From the NCBI GenBank assembly GCA_958430865.1, contig CAUDNR010004318.1, positions 33,639 to 55,313 on the forward strand: a stretch of 21,675 nucleotides of DNA, given 5' to 3'. Of the stretch, positions 10,601-19,296 are shown piece after piece. The position numbers and the translations under genes are program-made. Below the pieces are notes generated by a model that saw only the letters and a list, made by a program, of their open reading frames with translations, had not been told where the DNA came from and searched no databases. Origin of the DNA: Entrophospora sp. SA101. Its lineage: Eukaryota; Glomeromycota; Glomeromycetes; Entrophosporales; Entrophosporaceae. Within the stretch, counting starts at the first letter, position 1, and every line of letters begins with the position of its first letter.

Positions 10601-12920
10601 AGAGTTGCCAGTTGCTTCTGCTCTTCCTTGTGAAATTGACGATGTTACGAATTCATTTAAAGAAGTAGTCAATGATGTTTGTAAAAAATTACCCAAATCA
10701 GAAACACTTAAAGAAATCACAGTTAAAGGACCTCTTACACTTAATGCATATTGTGACTTAATTGGTTAGTTCTTTTGATAAAAAAAAAGAGAATATATAG
10801 GGATATATATATATATGTATAATTATCAATATTTATTTATTTATTTGTATCATTTATTTTCCTTTTCCTCTGTTTTATTTGTTTTCAAAAAACTCAATTA
10901 TTACTTTAATATAAATGTAAATAGGAACAGAATATTTGAACAAAGGTGAAGGTGAAGTCCCTTTATCTTTTCTTGAAGAACTCCCAACTCCTGATATTAC
11001 AGTTGCAGCTACTGAAGGTTCAAATGAATATTTGATTGATTGTTCACCGGAAATTATTCAATACTGGGACAAGCATAATATTATCCCGTATGATGGAAAG
11101 AAAAATATCAGATATTATGTTCTTTATCCGGACAATGAGCATCTACGTGATTATGTTAAATCATTTTTTGATAGATTAAGTATTCATTATGAGGTTTGTA
11201 ATTTTTATTATAAAAAATGATGATAACCACGATAATTATAATAATCACAATAAAAATAATTTTGATAATTATATTAATTGATTGTAAATTTTAGATGTGT
11301 TCCTTGGGTTCACACAAATCTGCCGAGATGAACGGTACCTTTCATGGACTTATTCCTATTTTTCTTAATCGTAAGTATTATAGCAAACTAGTTGGTTGAT
11401 AAATTAAATAAGTTATCATTTTACTAATTATTTATATTTTAATTAGAACCGGTTCTTGGCGAATCTGAACTCAATCGAAGAATTAAAAGTTATGAAGATC
11501 GTTTTTCAATATTTGGTATATATTTATTATATTTTTTCATCCAAGAAAATTATTTAATAAATCATTGTTAAAATAAACGATTGAAATTAATAAATATTTC
11601 TTTATTAGGCAAAAAATATCTGACAAAAATGATTGATCCATATCAAAACGAACATATTGTCATCTATATTGTGAACCCATTCAACCATTCATCAGCAAAT
11701 TATGATGTTATGTATAGTTTTGTAAGACTTATTATGGAATTCAAAAAAGAACTGGGGAGTCGGTTGAACCAAAAAATCATCGATAAGATTATACCTCAGA
11801 TAGTACCAGCTGAACACATTATCACTTATGGCGAGACTATTTTCAATACTGCACACGATAAACAACTTCTTCAGCAATTAGCATTCAGTGTTTATACCAG
11901 ATCAAAGGTAAAAAATAACGAGTATAAAGTATCGTAAATGAAATAAATAAATTAATAATTATTTTATTTTTTCAAAAATAGAATTATAAAGTGCCATTTG
12001 TATTACCCAAACCTGACGTTATCGATGTCAAATTTCAATCATATAAAGAAGTAATGCAACAAAAATTAATAAATAAACAAACGAGTCCGCTAAAATATGA
12101 TACAGTATTACATATGTCGTATGGTTACAGCATTGATCAAAAAATTATTTTTGTTGTATGGATTGACACGGAAGGAAAGAATTACGGAAGCACATCAATA
12201 ACAACACATTTTGATAAAGAACGACAAACGATCGATACAGAGTTCTCACTCAAAGAGGCGTGGAAACGTACACATGAGTTCTGGGGGAAATCTGGTAAAC
12301 ATAGACGTATCATTATAACGAAAGCAGGTGAAATGAGTAAAGAAGAAGTTAATAGTATGTATATTCATTCATTAATCCATTCGCTTTTATTCAATCATTC
12401 ATTTATTTGAAATATAATATAAATTTTTTAATAATAATAATATTATTATTTTATTAATAATTAGTTTGGATAAATTTGACTGAAGGAAAATATGCAATAT
12501 TTTGCATGAATATCGAATCAAAACTAAAATTCTGTCCTCAGACCTCAAAAGATGATTATAGAAAAGTATGTGGCTTAACTTTAAAACATCCAATACCACT
12601 TTATGATTTTAAACCACTGGCAAGTGGTTATATATTAGAAGTAAATCGTAATGAATGTTTATCAAATGGTGTTCAGGTAATATTAATAAACTTGAAAGAT
12701 TTACACTTAATCAGGTTAATTAAATTAATATATTTATTTGTAGGTCGATCTGGTGTATAATCCTTCTGATGCTGGTAACGATAACGAGACTTTATGGGAA
12801 TGTGTTCAACATTTCCATCAATTAGTATATATGGAAGTTTCACCGAAAAAAACTACTCTGCCATTTCATATACTGACGATAGAAAGGTTGATTAGAACTT
12901 TTGTTGGTGTTTCTTTATAA
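7635..12920 (+). CDS. MED13: Mediator complex subunit 13 (kinase-module subunit), 14 exons
   Basis: Exons: 7635-7661, 7797-8112, 8234-8336, 8417-8494, 8592-9471, 9561-10506, 10603-10764, 10925-11193, 11295-11370, 11447-11515, 11609-11907, 11982-12354, 12465-12676, 12744-12920. They join in one frame to 1328 aa. MED13 bridges CDK8, cyclin C and MED12 to core Mediator in the nucleus and has an Argonaute-like fold. N-terminal hallmarks: NVEYVGYR, CLWRYSEG and ELWVFWLGSD (animal MED13: ELWIFWW), LPVGEWCTF, ISILLAPSGI (about 205-225). The middle (about 350-750) is low-complexity: Ser tract, Thr/Ala tract, acidic patch, several SP/TP sites. The MID/PIWI-like part follows (YVLYPDNEHL, then YE|MCSLGSH across an exon joint, LAFSVYTRSK, VLHMSYGYS), ending TLPFHILTIERL...VGVSL. 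The start was chosen because ATG-GAC is followed by a GTAAGT donor and joins in frame to NVEYVGYR. Length is on the short side for the family. Confidence 0.93.
8495..8591 (+). other. MED13: GC-AG intron (MED13 intron 4)
   Basis: The open frame of exon 4 (ending in the codons for LYD) and that of exon 5 (VLSCKYD) can be joined in frame only by a donor at AG|GCATGA and the acceptor AATAG|T. Available GT sites in the exon give the wrong phase, and the other AG upstream leaves an in-frame TAA. All twelve other introns of this gene are GT-AG. Sequence-based prediction, not confirmed by transcript. Confidence 0.7.
9289..9318 (+). repeat. (TCT)n poly-serine tract in MED13 exon 5
   Basis: Nearly pure TCT trinucleotides encode an uninterrupted run of about nine Ser around residue 410. 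A second Ser run from TCATCATCA codons follows about 25 bp later. Repeat purity suggests slippage, so length probably varies between strains. Confidence 0.85.
9612..9735 (+). repeat. Thr/Ala codon repeat in MED13 exon 6
   Basis: ACN and GCN codons alternate (ACA, ACG, GCA, ACT, GCT, GCC), including GCCACTGCCACTGCC. They encode a Thr/Ala-only stretch near residues 486-526. This is the disordered linker of MED13 and is likely length-variable. Confidence 0.8.
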
Positions 12921-13033
12921 TCATTGTCGATTACAAAGGTGTTGATAGATTTAGATGGATTAGATTAATCCGAAAAAAATATTTAAAATTAATATCTTTA
13001 TCACCTTTTTTGTAATATATATATATATATATG

Positions 13034-13064
<31 letters not shown>

Positions 13065-13770
13065 CTTTAATATATGTATATATCTTTCTTTTATATATAT
13101 ATATGTATATATGTATATATGTTTATTTATTTATATGTAACAAAACCAGACAAAGTGAACATTATGACACAGAGAAATTTCAGGGGATCAATTTAGTCAA
13201 ATCACAATTGTACTACAAATATAATGTGATTATGATGATATATTGATGTCCTTCCATTTTTATTTTATTTCTATTAATTATTCAGTATTCTTTCTACATA
13301 ATAAGTATTAATTGATTACATTATTCGAAACAAAAATTCATTAATGTTTATGCATCCAAAGCTACTATTAAAAAATTAAACACTATTTTTTTTGCTTACA
13401 ATAAATAAATCTTTTTTCCTTGTTATATCATAAGTAGATTTACTTGATTTGCACTAGAAATGACACAATCAATCCTAGTTGATATAAAGGTCAATCGGTT
13501 GATAATAGATAGTTATGGTATACTCATAATCCCACCCTGTGTTTGATTAACATAAGAGTTATTACGAAAACATCATCAACAATTCATATAAAAAAAAGTC
13601 GAGCCACGAGCATCTTTACAATAATATTTAATAAAAATGCTCAAATGAATTTTCTTCTTTGGGGTTCGTTTCATTATGAAATGCGTTACTATTATACATA
13701 AAAATCAGCCAATAATTGTTGGCAGAGATATAAAAGTATTTGAAAATTCTATCACCAACATTATGTCATT
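12921..13770. other. Intergenic 3' of MED13 with a long AT/GT microsatellite
   Basis: Holds the MED13 3' UTR. From about 13014 to 13130 runs an (AT)n tract with interspersed GT (ATATATGTATAT units), and AATAAATAAA occurs near 13401. A CCAAT at about 13708 and a TATAAAAG at about 13730 lie upstream of an ATG at 13762, but that ATG opens only seven codons, so no gene is called. An open frame across the microsatellite is spurious. Confidence 0.45.
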
Positions 13771-13834
13771 GTTACTCAAAAAATGAATAAAATTTTAATT
13801 TTGGAAGTATACAAATAATAATAATCAATTACAT

Positions 13835-14214
13835 GAAGGAGGGTGAAATTTTGGAAATCACAACTATTACCATCAGCTGGAGATTCAATACATTCAGAAT
13901 TCTCAAGTTGTTCCTGTTGTAGTATTTCTCCAAGTATACTTGCAAATAATGTTTGAAATTCGAAAAAGTCATGATGCATTTTCTCGTAATCTTCAATCTA
14001 ATCACTTCACATCAAATAATAAATGATGAACAAATAGGAAAAATTTTAATAGAATTAATTAAATTATCACAGAATGATTGCAAACAATGTTTGTTAATGA
14101 AGACTAACGTCGGGATCAATGGGAAGAAGATAAAAGGCAGCGATGGTTAGAAACAATATCTAATAGTTTACCATGCAGAGAAAATTATGTATTTTTTCAA
14201 TTGATGTATAATTA
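13835..14214 (+). pseudogene. Weak decayed coding sequence, unrecognised
   Basis: Plus-strand pieces in shifting frames read as protein: about 13846-13900 (FWKSQLLPSAGDSIHSEFS), about 14023-14106 (NDEQIGKILIELIKLSQNDCKQCLLMKT), then after a frame change RRDQWEEDKRQRWLETISNSL up to a TAA at about 14212. The last part is a charged helical segment like those at the C-terminus of Myb/SANT-type transposon-associated proteins, but that likeness is faint. A minus-strand ORF of 67 codons overlaps its first third (13776-13979), so strand and extent are uncertain. Confidence 0.3.
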
Positions 14215-14754
14215 ATTGAAACAAAAAATCTTGTGTTTGGGCAAATTAATGAGAAACGTGGGTAACTATGTGCATTGGTGTAGAAAAGGCAGCATGGTTT
14301 TTGAATATATTCATATTAATATTAATGAAATCTTTCAAAAGTGGAAAGGGATCTTCTTGTATTTAATTGGTAGCATTAAATTTAATATATAATTGCGGTC
14401 TAAATTCATGAATTACGGCAATTTCATATATCAAAGACGCGTGATTGAAATTCACATGCGCGAGGCCAATCAGAATTTTGTATGCAAACATCCATTCCAA
14501 AAATTCTAATTATAAAATTTCACAATTTGATTTTGATTCATAACAGCTGACCGGGTCATTGAATGACCACGGTAATTAGGCCATTTCGTTTAAATCGACC
14601 AATAAAAATTCATAATTGAAAAAAAAGTAATACTTTTGTGGGAAACTTTAATTTTTGAGGATGAATTCAAACAGAATAAGTTTGAAAGGTGTTTACATTT
14701 GCTGTATGCAAAAGCTTAGAGATCCAGCCATTGCACAAATAACATCTGGATTAA
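14215..14754. other. Intergenic, no gene seen
   Basis: Mixed-composition sequence without open frames or recognisable RNA genes. It ends in TTAA (14751-14754) at the left boundary of the transposon nest. Confidence 0.4.
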
Positions 14755-15070
14755 TGATACCTGACCAGTGTTGTGACCAGAAACTCTTTTGGCTTCCCGA
14801 AACGTTTCGGAAAATGAACTTACACTAAGCAGAAAACTAAACCTAAACCTAAACATAAACATAAACTACTAACCTAAACTAGTTTCGGGTGGTTTCTGTT
14901 AGTTTCTGTTTCTGGTTTTCCCTAAACTCAGAGTTTCGGGTCACAACACTGTACCTGACGAAATGATCGACATTTAGTCAACTGACGAAATGTAATTTAC
15001 CGCGAAGAGCATATTGACGAAAAGGAAAAAGAGGGAAAAGTTGACGAAAAGAAAAAATTGGCAAGAGAGA
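14755..15070 (+). repeat. Old hAT-type terminal region, interrupted by a MITE
   Basis: The pre-insertion sequence (14755-14765 joined to 14960-15070) aligns block by block with the reverse complement of 19123-19296: TGAT(AC/GT)(C/A)TGAC, TTTAGTCA, TGACGAAA(T/G)TA, GCATATTGACG versus GCCATTTTGACG, then GACGAAAAG subterminal units. It is more diverged than the right end, so probably older. Confidence 0.6.
14766..14951. mobile_element. 186-bp hAT MITE with perfect 8-bp target duplication
   Basis: Terminal inverted repeats of 22 nt differ at one base: CAGTGTTGTGACC(A/C)GAAACTCT at both ends. The flanking 8-mers are identical, TACCTGAC at 14758-14765 and 14952-14959. An 8-bp duplication plus CAG-starting ends is the hAT signature. 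The interior is non-coding, with CTAAAC and GTTTCTG repeats. It inserted inside the terminal repeat of an older element. A transposase of a different family than the adjacent one probably mobilised it, because the ends differ. Confidence 0.93.
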
Positions 15071-15210
15071 AAAATATAACCATTTTCATAAAGAAATTTT
15101 TGTAATAATCTGCAATAATAATTTTTATTTAAAATTTAAAATATAAAGAGAAAATTTAATAAATTTTTTATTTTTTTACTCTTTTGTCCGAGTCAAATTT
15201 GGACGAGCTA

Positions 15211-15547
15211 CGTAAATTATGTTTCTTCTAGTTTGTATTTTTTCTAACTAATTTTTGAGAATTATTATCATCATCTTCATCTTCATTTGTATTATTTCCA
15301 AATATCATAACATTCTCGTTCTAAATAATTATTTCCATCAGTTTCATTAACTTCGCAATGATCATGAAAATAACTATTTTCTGAATTATGTTCACTTTCA
15401 AATTCATCTTCTTCAACAAAGGTATCTTTTACTAAATCTCTTGGATCATAATTATTATCAGAAAATTCGTAAATTGATTAGTTTCAACTGAAGATTCAGC
15501 ATTACTATCACAAAATACTTCATTATTTAAATCCATGATTTCACATA
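15211..15547 (-). pseudogene. Degenerate second copy of the hAT transposase C-terminal acidic tail
   Basis: Minus-strand reading gives MDLNNEVFCDSNAESSVE, then after a frame change SDNNYDPRDLVKDTFVEEDEF and EVNETDGNNYLEREC, then after another change NNTNEDEDDDNNSQKL, a stop, and KKHNLR. This mirrors the Asp/Asn/Glu-rich tail of the neighbouring transposase, which ends with LKQHNLRRKN; the nucleotides around CGTAAATTATGTT are shared at 15211 and about 16318. Frameshifts and stops mark it as dead. Its upstream part is cut off by the Tc1-like insertion at TA 15546-15547. Confidence 0.65.
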
Positions 15548-16040
15548 CACTGCCCTCCAAAAAGTATTTGTACGATGTTTTTTGATAATTACGCAAAATG
15601 CCACATAACGAAAGTACATAAAATTTATGTCATTTTATGGCTTGGTTCTGACGACTCTACATATAAAATCTCATTTTCCTATCATTCTTTTATGATTTTT
15701 AATTAAAAAAAAACGAACACCAAATAAATCACGAGGCTCATTTTTGTGATTTTCCAATAATTTTATTTTTCTCGAAATTTTATATCATAAAATTTAATAA
15801 AAATTTAACAGTTTGTAGTTTAGGTTCTCATAAATAAGTGACTAAAACTTCATGTTCTTGTCACGTGTAAAAGTTTTGTTATTCAAATAAACCGAGTACC
15901 AATAAAATTGATTAGATCAAAAAAAATTGTGAAAATTTTTTTTGATTTTTAAAAATGGCAAAAAAGAAAAATTCAGAATTAACTGAAGTCGAGCGAGGAA
16001 AAATTTTAGGCCTAAGAATAATGGTTTTGGAATTGAGAAA
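15548..16040 (+). mobile_element. Truncated Tc1/mariner element (5' end only)
   Basis: The element starts CACTGCCCTCCAAAAAGTATT directly after a TA dinucleotide. This is the form of Tc1/mariner ends, which insert at and duplicate TA. About 400 bp of AT-rich untranslated leader precedes the transposase start at 15955. The element is lost after about 16040, where hAT-type GACGAAA repeats begin; no 3' inverted repeat is present anywhere in the window. Confidence 0.7.
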
Positions 16041-16086
16041 CTATTTCGTCAAATCACTAAAAAATGACGAAAGACTAAACCCTTGA
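15955..16086 (+). pseudogene. N-terminal remnant of a Tc1-like transposase
   Basis: ATG at 15955 opens MAKKKNSELTEVERGKILGLR, which matches the usual start of Tc1-like transposases: a basic N-terminus, then the first helix of the helix-turn-helix with L-T-x-x-E-R-G-x-I. After about residue 21 a single-base shift seems to have occurred, because the next frame reads NNGFGIEKLFRQITK. The called frame runs only 43 codons, into hAT repeats. The DDE catalytic domain is absent. Not functional. Confidence 0.65.
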
Positions 16087-16174
16087 CGAAAGTCAAAACC
16101 TTTGATGAAAGTCAAAACCCTTGACAAAAGTCAAAACCCTTGACAAAAGTCAAAACCCTTGACGAAAATCAAAA
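16080..16174. repeat. Five tandem 19-bp units (CCCTTGACGAAAGTCAAAA)
   Basis: Units start at 16080, 16099, 16118, 16137 and 16156 with only one or two substitutions each (CTTTGATG, TTGACAAAAG, GACGAAAATC variants). Degenerate GACGAAA copies lie on both sides (about 16045-16079 and 16175-16195). Each unit contains the near-palindrome TTGAC-GAAA-GTCAA. They sit just beyond the 3' end of the transposase gene and look like subterminal transposase-binding repeats. Confidence 0.85.
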
Positions 16175-16262
16175 TTATTGAAGTCATTGGCGAAACAAAA
16201 AATTAAAAGTAAAAACCATATCTAATTTTTATTAAAATATATTTTTTTATATTATCAAACAA

Positions 16263-18871
16263 TTATTTAAATTTCTGTCTTTTATTTCTTACAATTTCAT
16301 TATCAACATTTTTTCTACGTAAATTATGTTGTTTTAACATAAGCTTTGACTTTTCTTTCTTTTTTGATACATTGCTTAAATTGCAATTATCATTATTTAT
16401 GTTAACATTATCTTCAGTCTCCACATCATTATTCCCATCTTCTAAATTACAATCTTCACTTTCTAAGTAATGATTGACTCTGTTTTCAAAATTGTCATTA
16501 TTTTCAATCTGTAAACTTCTACTTCCGCTTATAAACACATCTTCCTGGCATGGGTTTTCAAAACAAAGGTTGTCATCTCCAAATTCAGTACTATGATTCT
16601 CAGTATCTAATATATTATTATTTTCATTTTCTAAGTCATGATCCAAAATTCTTGAAACTAAATTATTTGGGTTAAAATTTAAATCATTATTTTGAGTTTC
16701 AATATCATAAACTTCATCAATTTCATTACTATTATTATCATTTTTATCAGCAAACACTGTATCATCTAATATCATAATATCATTAACCAATAGCAAGTCT
16801 TCTTCATAATTACATTCCAATTCATCTTCATCTTCATTTTCTTCTACATCCTCTACATCTTCCACATCTGAATCATCATCACTTGAATTGATAATCAATT
16901 GTTTAAGTTCATTATCTGAAAGTAAATGATCAAAGTTTTGAACTTCTTTTTTTGTATTTGAAAGATAATAACTGAGAATTTTGGATATATCTTCAAGTTT
17001 TTCTAAATTCAAATTTTGTTGTTTATTGCCATATATCCAATTTAACTTAGAAAAAATTCTTTTGCACCCCACACTGTGAGGGGTTACTGAAAAAAGTTTA
17101 ATTGCCAAATCTTGAAGGTGATTATGAACATCTTCAGATGTCATCCACCAAGTTAATGGCAAATCATTTTCCTCATTATATGATGCATCAAATGGATAAT
17201 TGCCAATTTTGTAATGTCTAAGTTGAGATATCAACTCATCACATGATGTCTTGGATTTTCCCATATTTTGATATAATCTTGCTGCAGTTTCTGTAATTCT
17301 TCTAAAATTACCACTTCTTATACCTTTACCTAATCAAATATTAAATCAATCATTATAATAATAATTTTATTTTTTTATAATTCACTATATTAATTTTCAA
17401 TTGATTAATTACCTTTATATGCTGGATGTAGGAAAAAACACAACAAAAATTCATCATACTCAAAATCTTGCCATCTTTTATTATACTTGTAAATACAATA
17501 GTCTCGGAATGATTTGTTATATTCTTTTGGAATTGAATTTATAGCTACTGCCAACTTAACTAAGTTGAAATAGCAATCAGCTAAATTACAACCATCTGAT
17601 TCTAATTCTACAATTGAATTTTTTATTTGTTTTAATAAATGAGACAAATCTTCTAAATTGTCAAAAAAAGTTCCTTGTTTAAGAATATTCTTCACTTCAT
17701 TTGTAACCAAATCATCATTTTCTCTCAAAATCTATTTATAATTTAAATAAATATTAAAAATAAAGTAAATAAAATAAATAAATAAAAAATTGTAAAAATA
17801 ACTTACTAAATCAAAGCATGGTTTGAGTCTTATGATAGATGCCACTGTATCATAAACTGATGTCCAACGTGTCTCACAATATTTCTTCAAACCACCACCA
17901 ATAATGTTATTTTTATTGATGGTTTCTTGCAATATATTGGTTGCTCTATGAGACCTTTTAAAAAATCTGACAACAATTTTGCATTTAGAAATTAGGCTTT
18001 TTGCAAAATTATGTTGGATAATATCTTTGGTCACCAAATTGATACAATGGGCTATACAACATAAGTCGATAATGTGTTTAAATTTATCAGTAATGATTTT
18101 CCTGGCACCACTCACATTGGAGATACTAATGCAGAAAACCTAAATGAGCCAACTTTATTCATAATTTCTTCAATTTGGGTTGCAATATATTGTGCAGTAT
18201 GGCTTTCAGATGATAGATCACATAATTCATACAAATATTGCTTATGATCAGGTGTATATATTACAAAACTCCAAATTGACAAATTCTGAGGACTAGACCA
18301 GCCATCAATTGCTATTTTAATTATTGAATTTAAAAGTAAGTAAAATAAAATAATAATAATGATAATAATAATGACAATAATGATAGTCACCTAAAGTCAG
18401 GTTTTTGTTATTTTCAAATATTGAATTTAATTTATTATTAGATGGTGGTTGATATGCAGGATGGAGTTGTTGAAGAAGATCTATAAAGTATGGATTACTG
18501 ACAACTGAAAAAGAAATTCCGCAGCAAACAAATGCTTTTATTAATGCCCGGTTAATTGAATCATTGCGCTCTTTTGTCAACAAGGTGCTTTCATAAAAAT
18601 TTGAAATTGGTTGTTGAGTTGATGATGATTCTAAAGTTTCATTATTATTATCATTGTTAATTTGTCTTAAACATTCTCTTCTAATTTCATGAGTACAACC
18701 AGGGCAATGGTTTGCCAAATGTGATAAAAGTTTTTGTGGTTGTCCACGATTAAACTTTTTTGTACAATACTTGCATTGTGCAGAGTAATGTCCTTTGGAT
18801 TTTTCTTCACGTTTTTTAACAAAATGGAACCACACATTTGAGGGAGGTCTACCATTTTGTGGATCTGACAT
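16263..18871 (-). pseudogene. hAT-superfamily transposase, BED zinc finger, 4 exons, inactivated by a small deletion
   Basis: Exons on the minus strand: 18871-18391, 18311-17807, 17731-17413, 17329-16263; introns of 79, 75 and 83 nt are GT-AG and in phase. ATG 18871 (MSDPQNGRPP) is the first in-frame ATG. A BED finger occupies about residues 14-56 (C33, C36, H51, H55). IAIDGWSS carries the first catalytic Asp. CCIAHCINLVTKDI and CETRWTSVYDT match conserved hAT blocks. The C-terminal dimerisation domain spans LPLTWWMTSEDVH through VGCKRIFSKLNW. A long Asp/Asn/Glu-rich tail ends in a basic KNKRQKF-like cluster, probably nuclear targeting. At about 18126-18115 the family motif ALVSDNxSNVSGAR reads ALVS then N-V-S-GAR in another frame. 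Several residues including the second catalytic Asp are gone and the frame shifts, so the protein is truncated after the first third. The rest is well preserved (about 790 codons), so the loss is recent. Confidence 0.85.
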
Positions 18872-19122
18872 TTTTTTAAAACCAATTCTTCTTTCCTTAA
18901 GCAATATTATCTCACAGACTTATTATTGGATGTAAAAAGGAAGTGGAAGTTGCTAGCACAATGATTGTAATTTGAATGGTTTATGGTTGATATTATAATA
19001 GTTTATTATTATATTATTATTGCGTTGCTTTTATAGATTCAATTCAAAAATTAAAAAAAAATTTATTTTATGTAATTAAGGGGTATCTTTTATATATATA
19101 TAAAACAAAAAAATTTCAATTT
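18872..19122. other. 5' untranslated region of the hAT element
   Basis: AT-rich DNA between the transposase start codon and the terminal repeat. It includes a TATATATATA stretch at 19092-19101, about 220 bp upstream of the transposase ATG on the minus strand, that could serve as a promoter element. Confidence 0.4.
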
Positions 19123-19296
19123 TTACTTGTCAACAATTTTTACTTTTGTCAACGCTTTTTACTTGTCAACAATTTTTACTTTTGTCAACACTTTTTACTT
19201 TCGTTAAATCGTCAAAATGGCCCTTGGTGAGAAACCACCTTTAGTCAGTACTTTCGTCACGTCAATGACTAAAGTCAAAAGTTTTGTCATACATCA
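19123..19296 (-). repeat. Terminal and subterminal repeat of the hAT-type element
   Basis: The plus strand shows about five units of the type TTTTTACTT(TT)GTCAAC (19123-19205). A block follows: TCGTCAAAATGGCCC, GAGAAACCACC, TTTAGTCAGTACTTTCG, ACGTCAATGACTAAAGTCAAA and GTCATACATCA. It matches 1976-2158 block by block, and the inverted 14755-15070 more loosely. It ends exactly beside the TAA stop of the neighbouring protease gene. Confidence 0.75.

Larger units (their letters stand above)
14755..19296. mobile_element. Nested hAT-type transposon cluster
   Basis: The outer ends are inverted relatives. The plus strand from 14755 begins TGATACCTGACGAAATG and, after removal of an inserted MITE, continues TTTAGTCAACTGACGAAATGTA. 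The minus strand from 19296 begins TGATGTATGACAAAACTTTTG and continues TTTAGTCATTGACGTGACGAAAGTA. Inside are a degenerate transposase tail (15211-15547), a truncated Tc1/mariner element (15548 to about 16040), a 19-bp array (16080-16174) and a nearly full-length hAT transposase. Two copies of the transposase tail show that at least two related insertions are merged here. Both outer ends abut TTAA. Confidence 0.65.

Noticed and set aside
13031..13246. ORF of 71 codons over an AT/GT microsatellite
   Set aside because: Translation is Ile/Tyr/Cys repeats from ATATGTATAT units; simple repeat, not a gene.
13700..13790. CCAAT plus TATAAAAG suggesting a promoter
   Set aside because: The following ATG opens only seven codons with no usable donor site, so no gene supports it.
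14840..14885. Telomere-like CTAAAC/CCTAAA repeats
   Set aside because: Only a few degenerate units, located inside the MITE; not a telomere or interstitial telomere array.
16080..16174. Tandem 19-bp units considered as a CRISPR-like array
   Set aside because: Units are directly adjacent with no spacers, and the genome is eukaryotic.
18667..18885. Second minus-strand ORF overlapping the BED finger
   Set aside because: Out-of-frame shadow of transposase exon 1; lacks the paired Cys/His motif.
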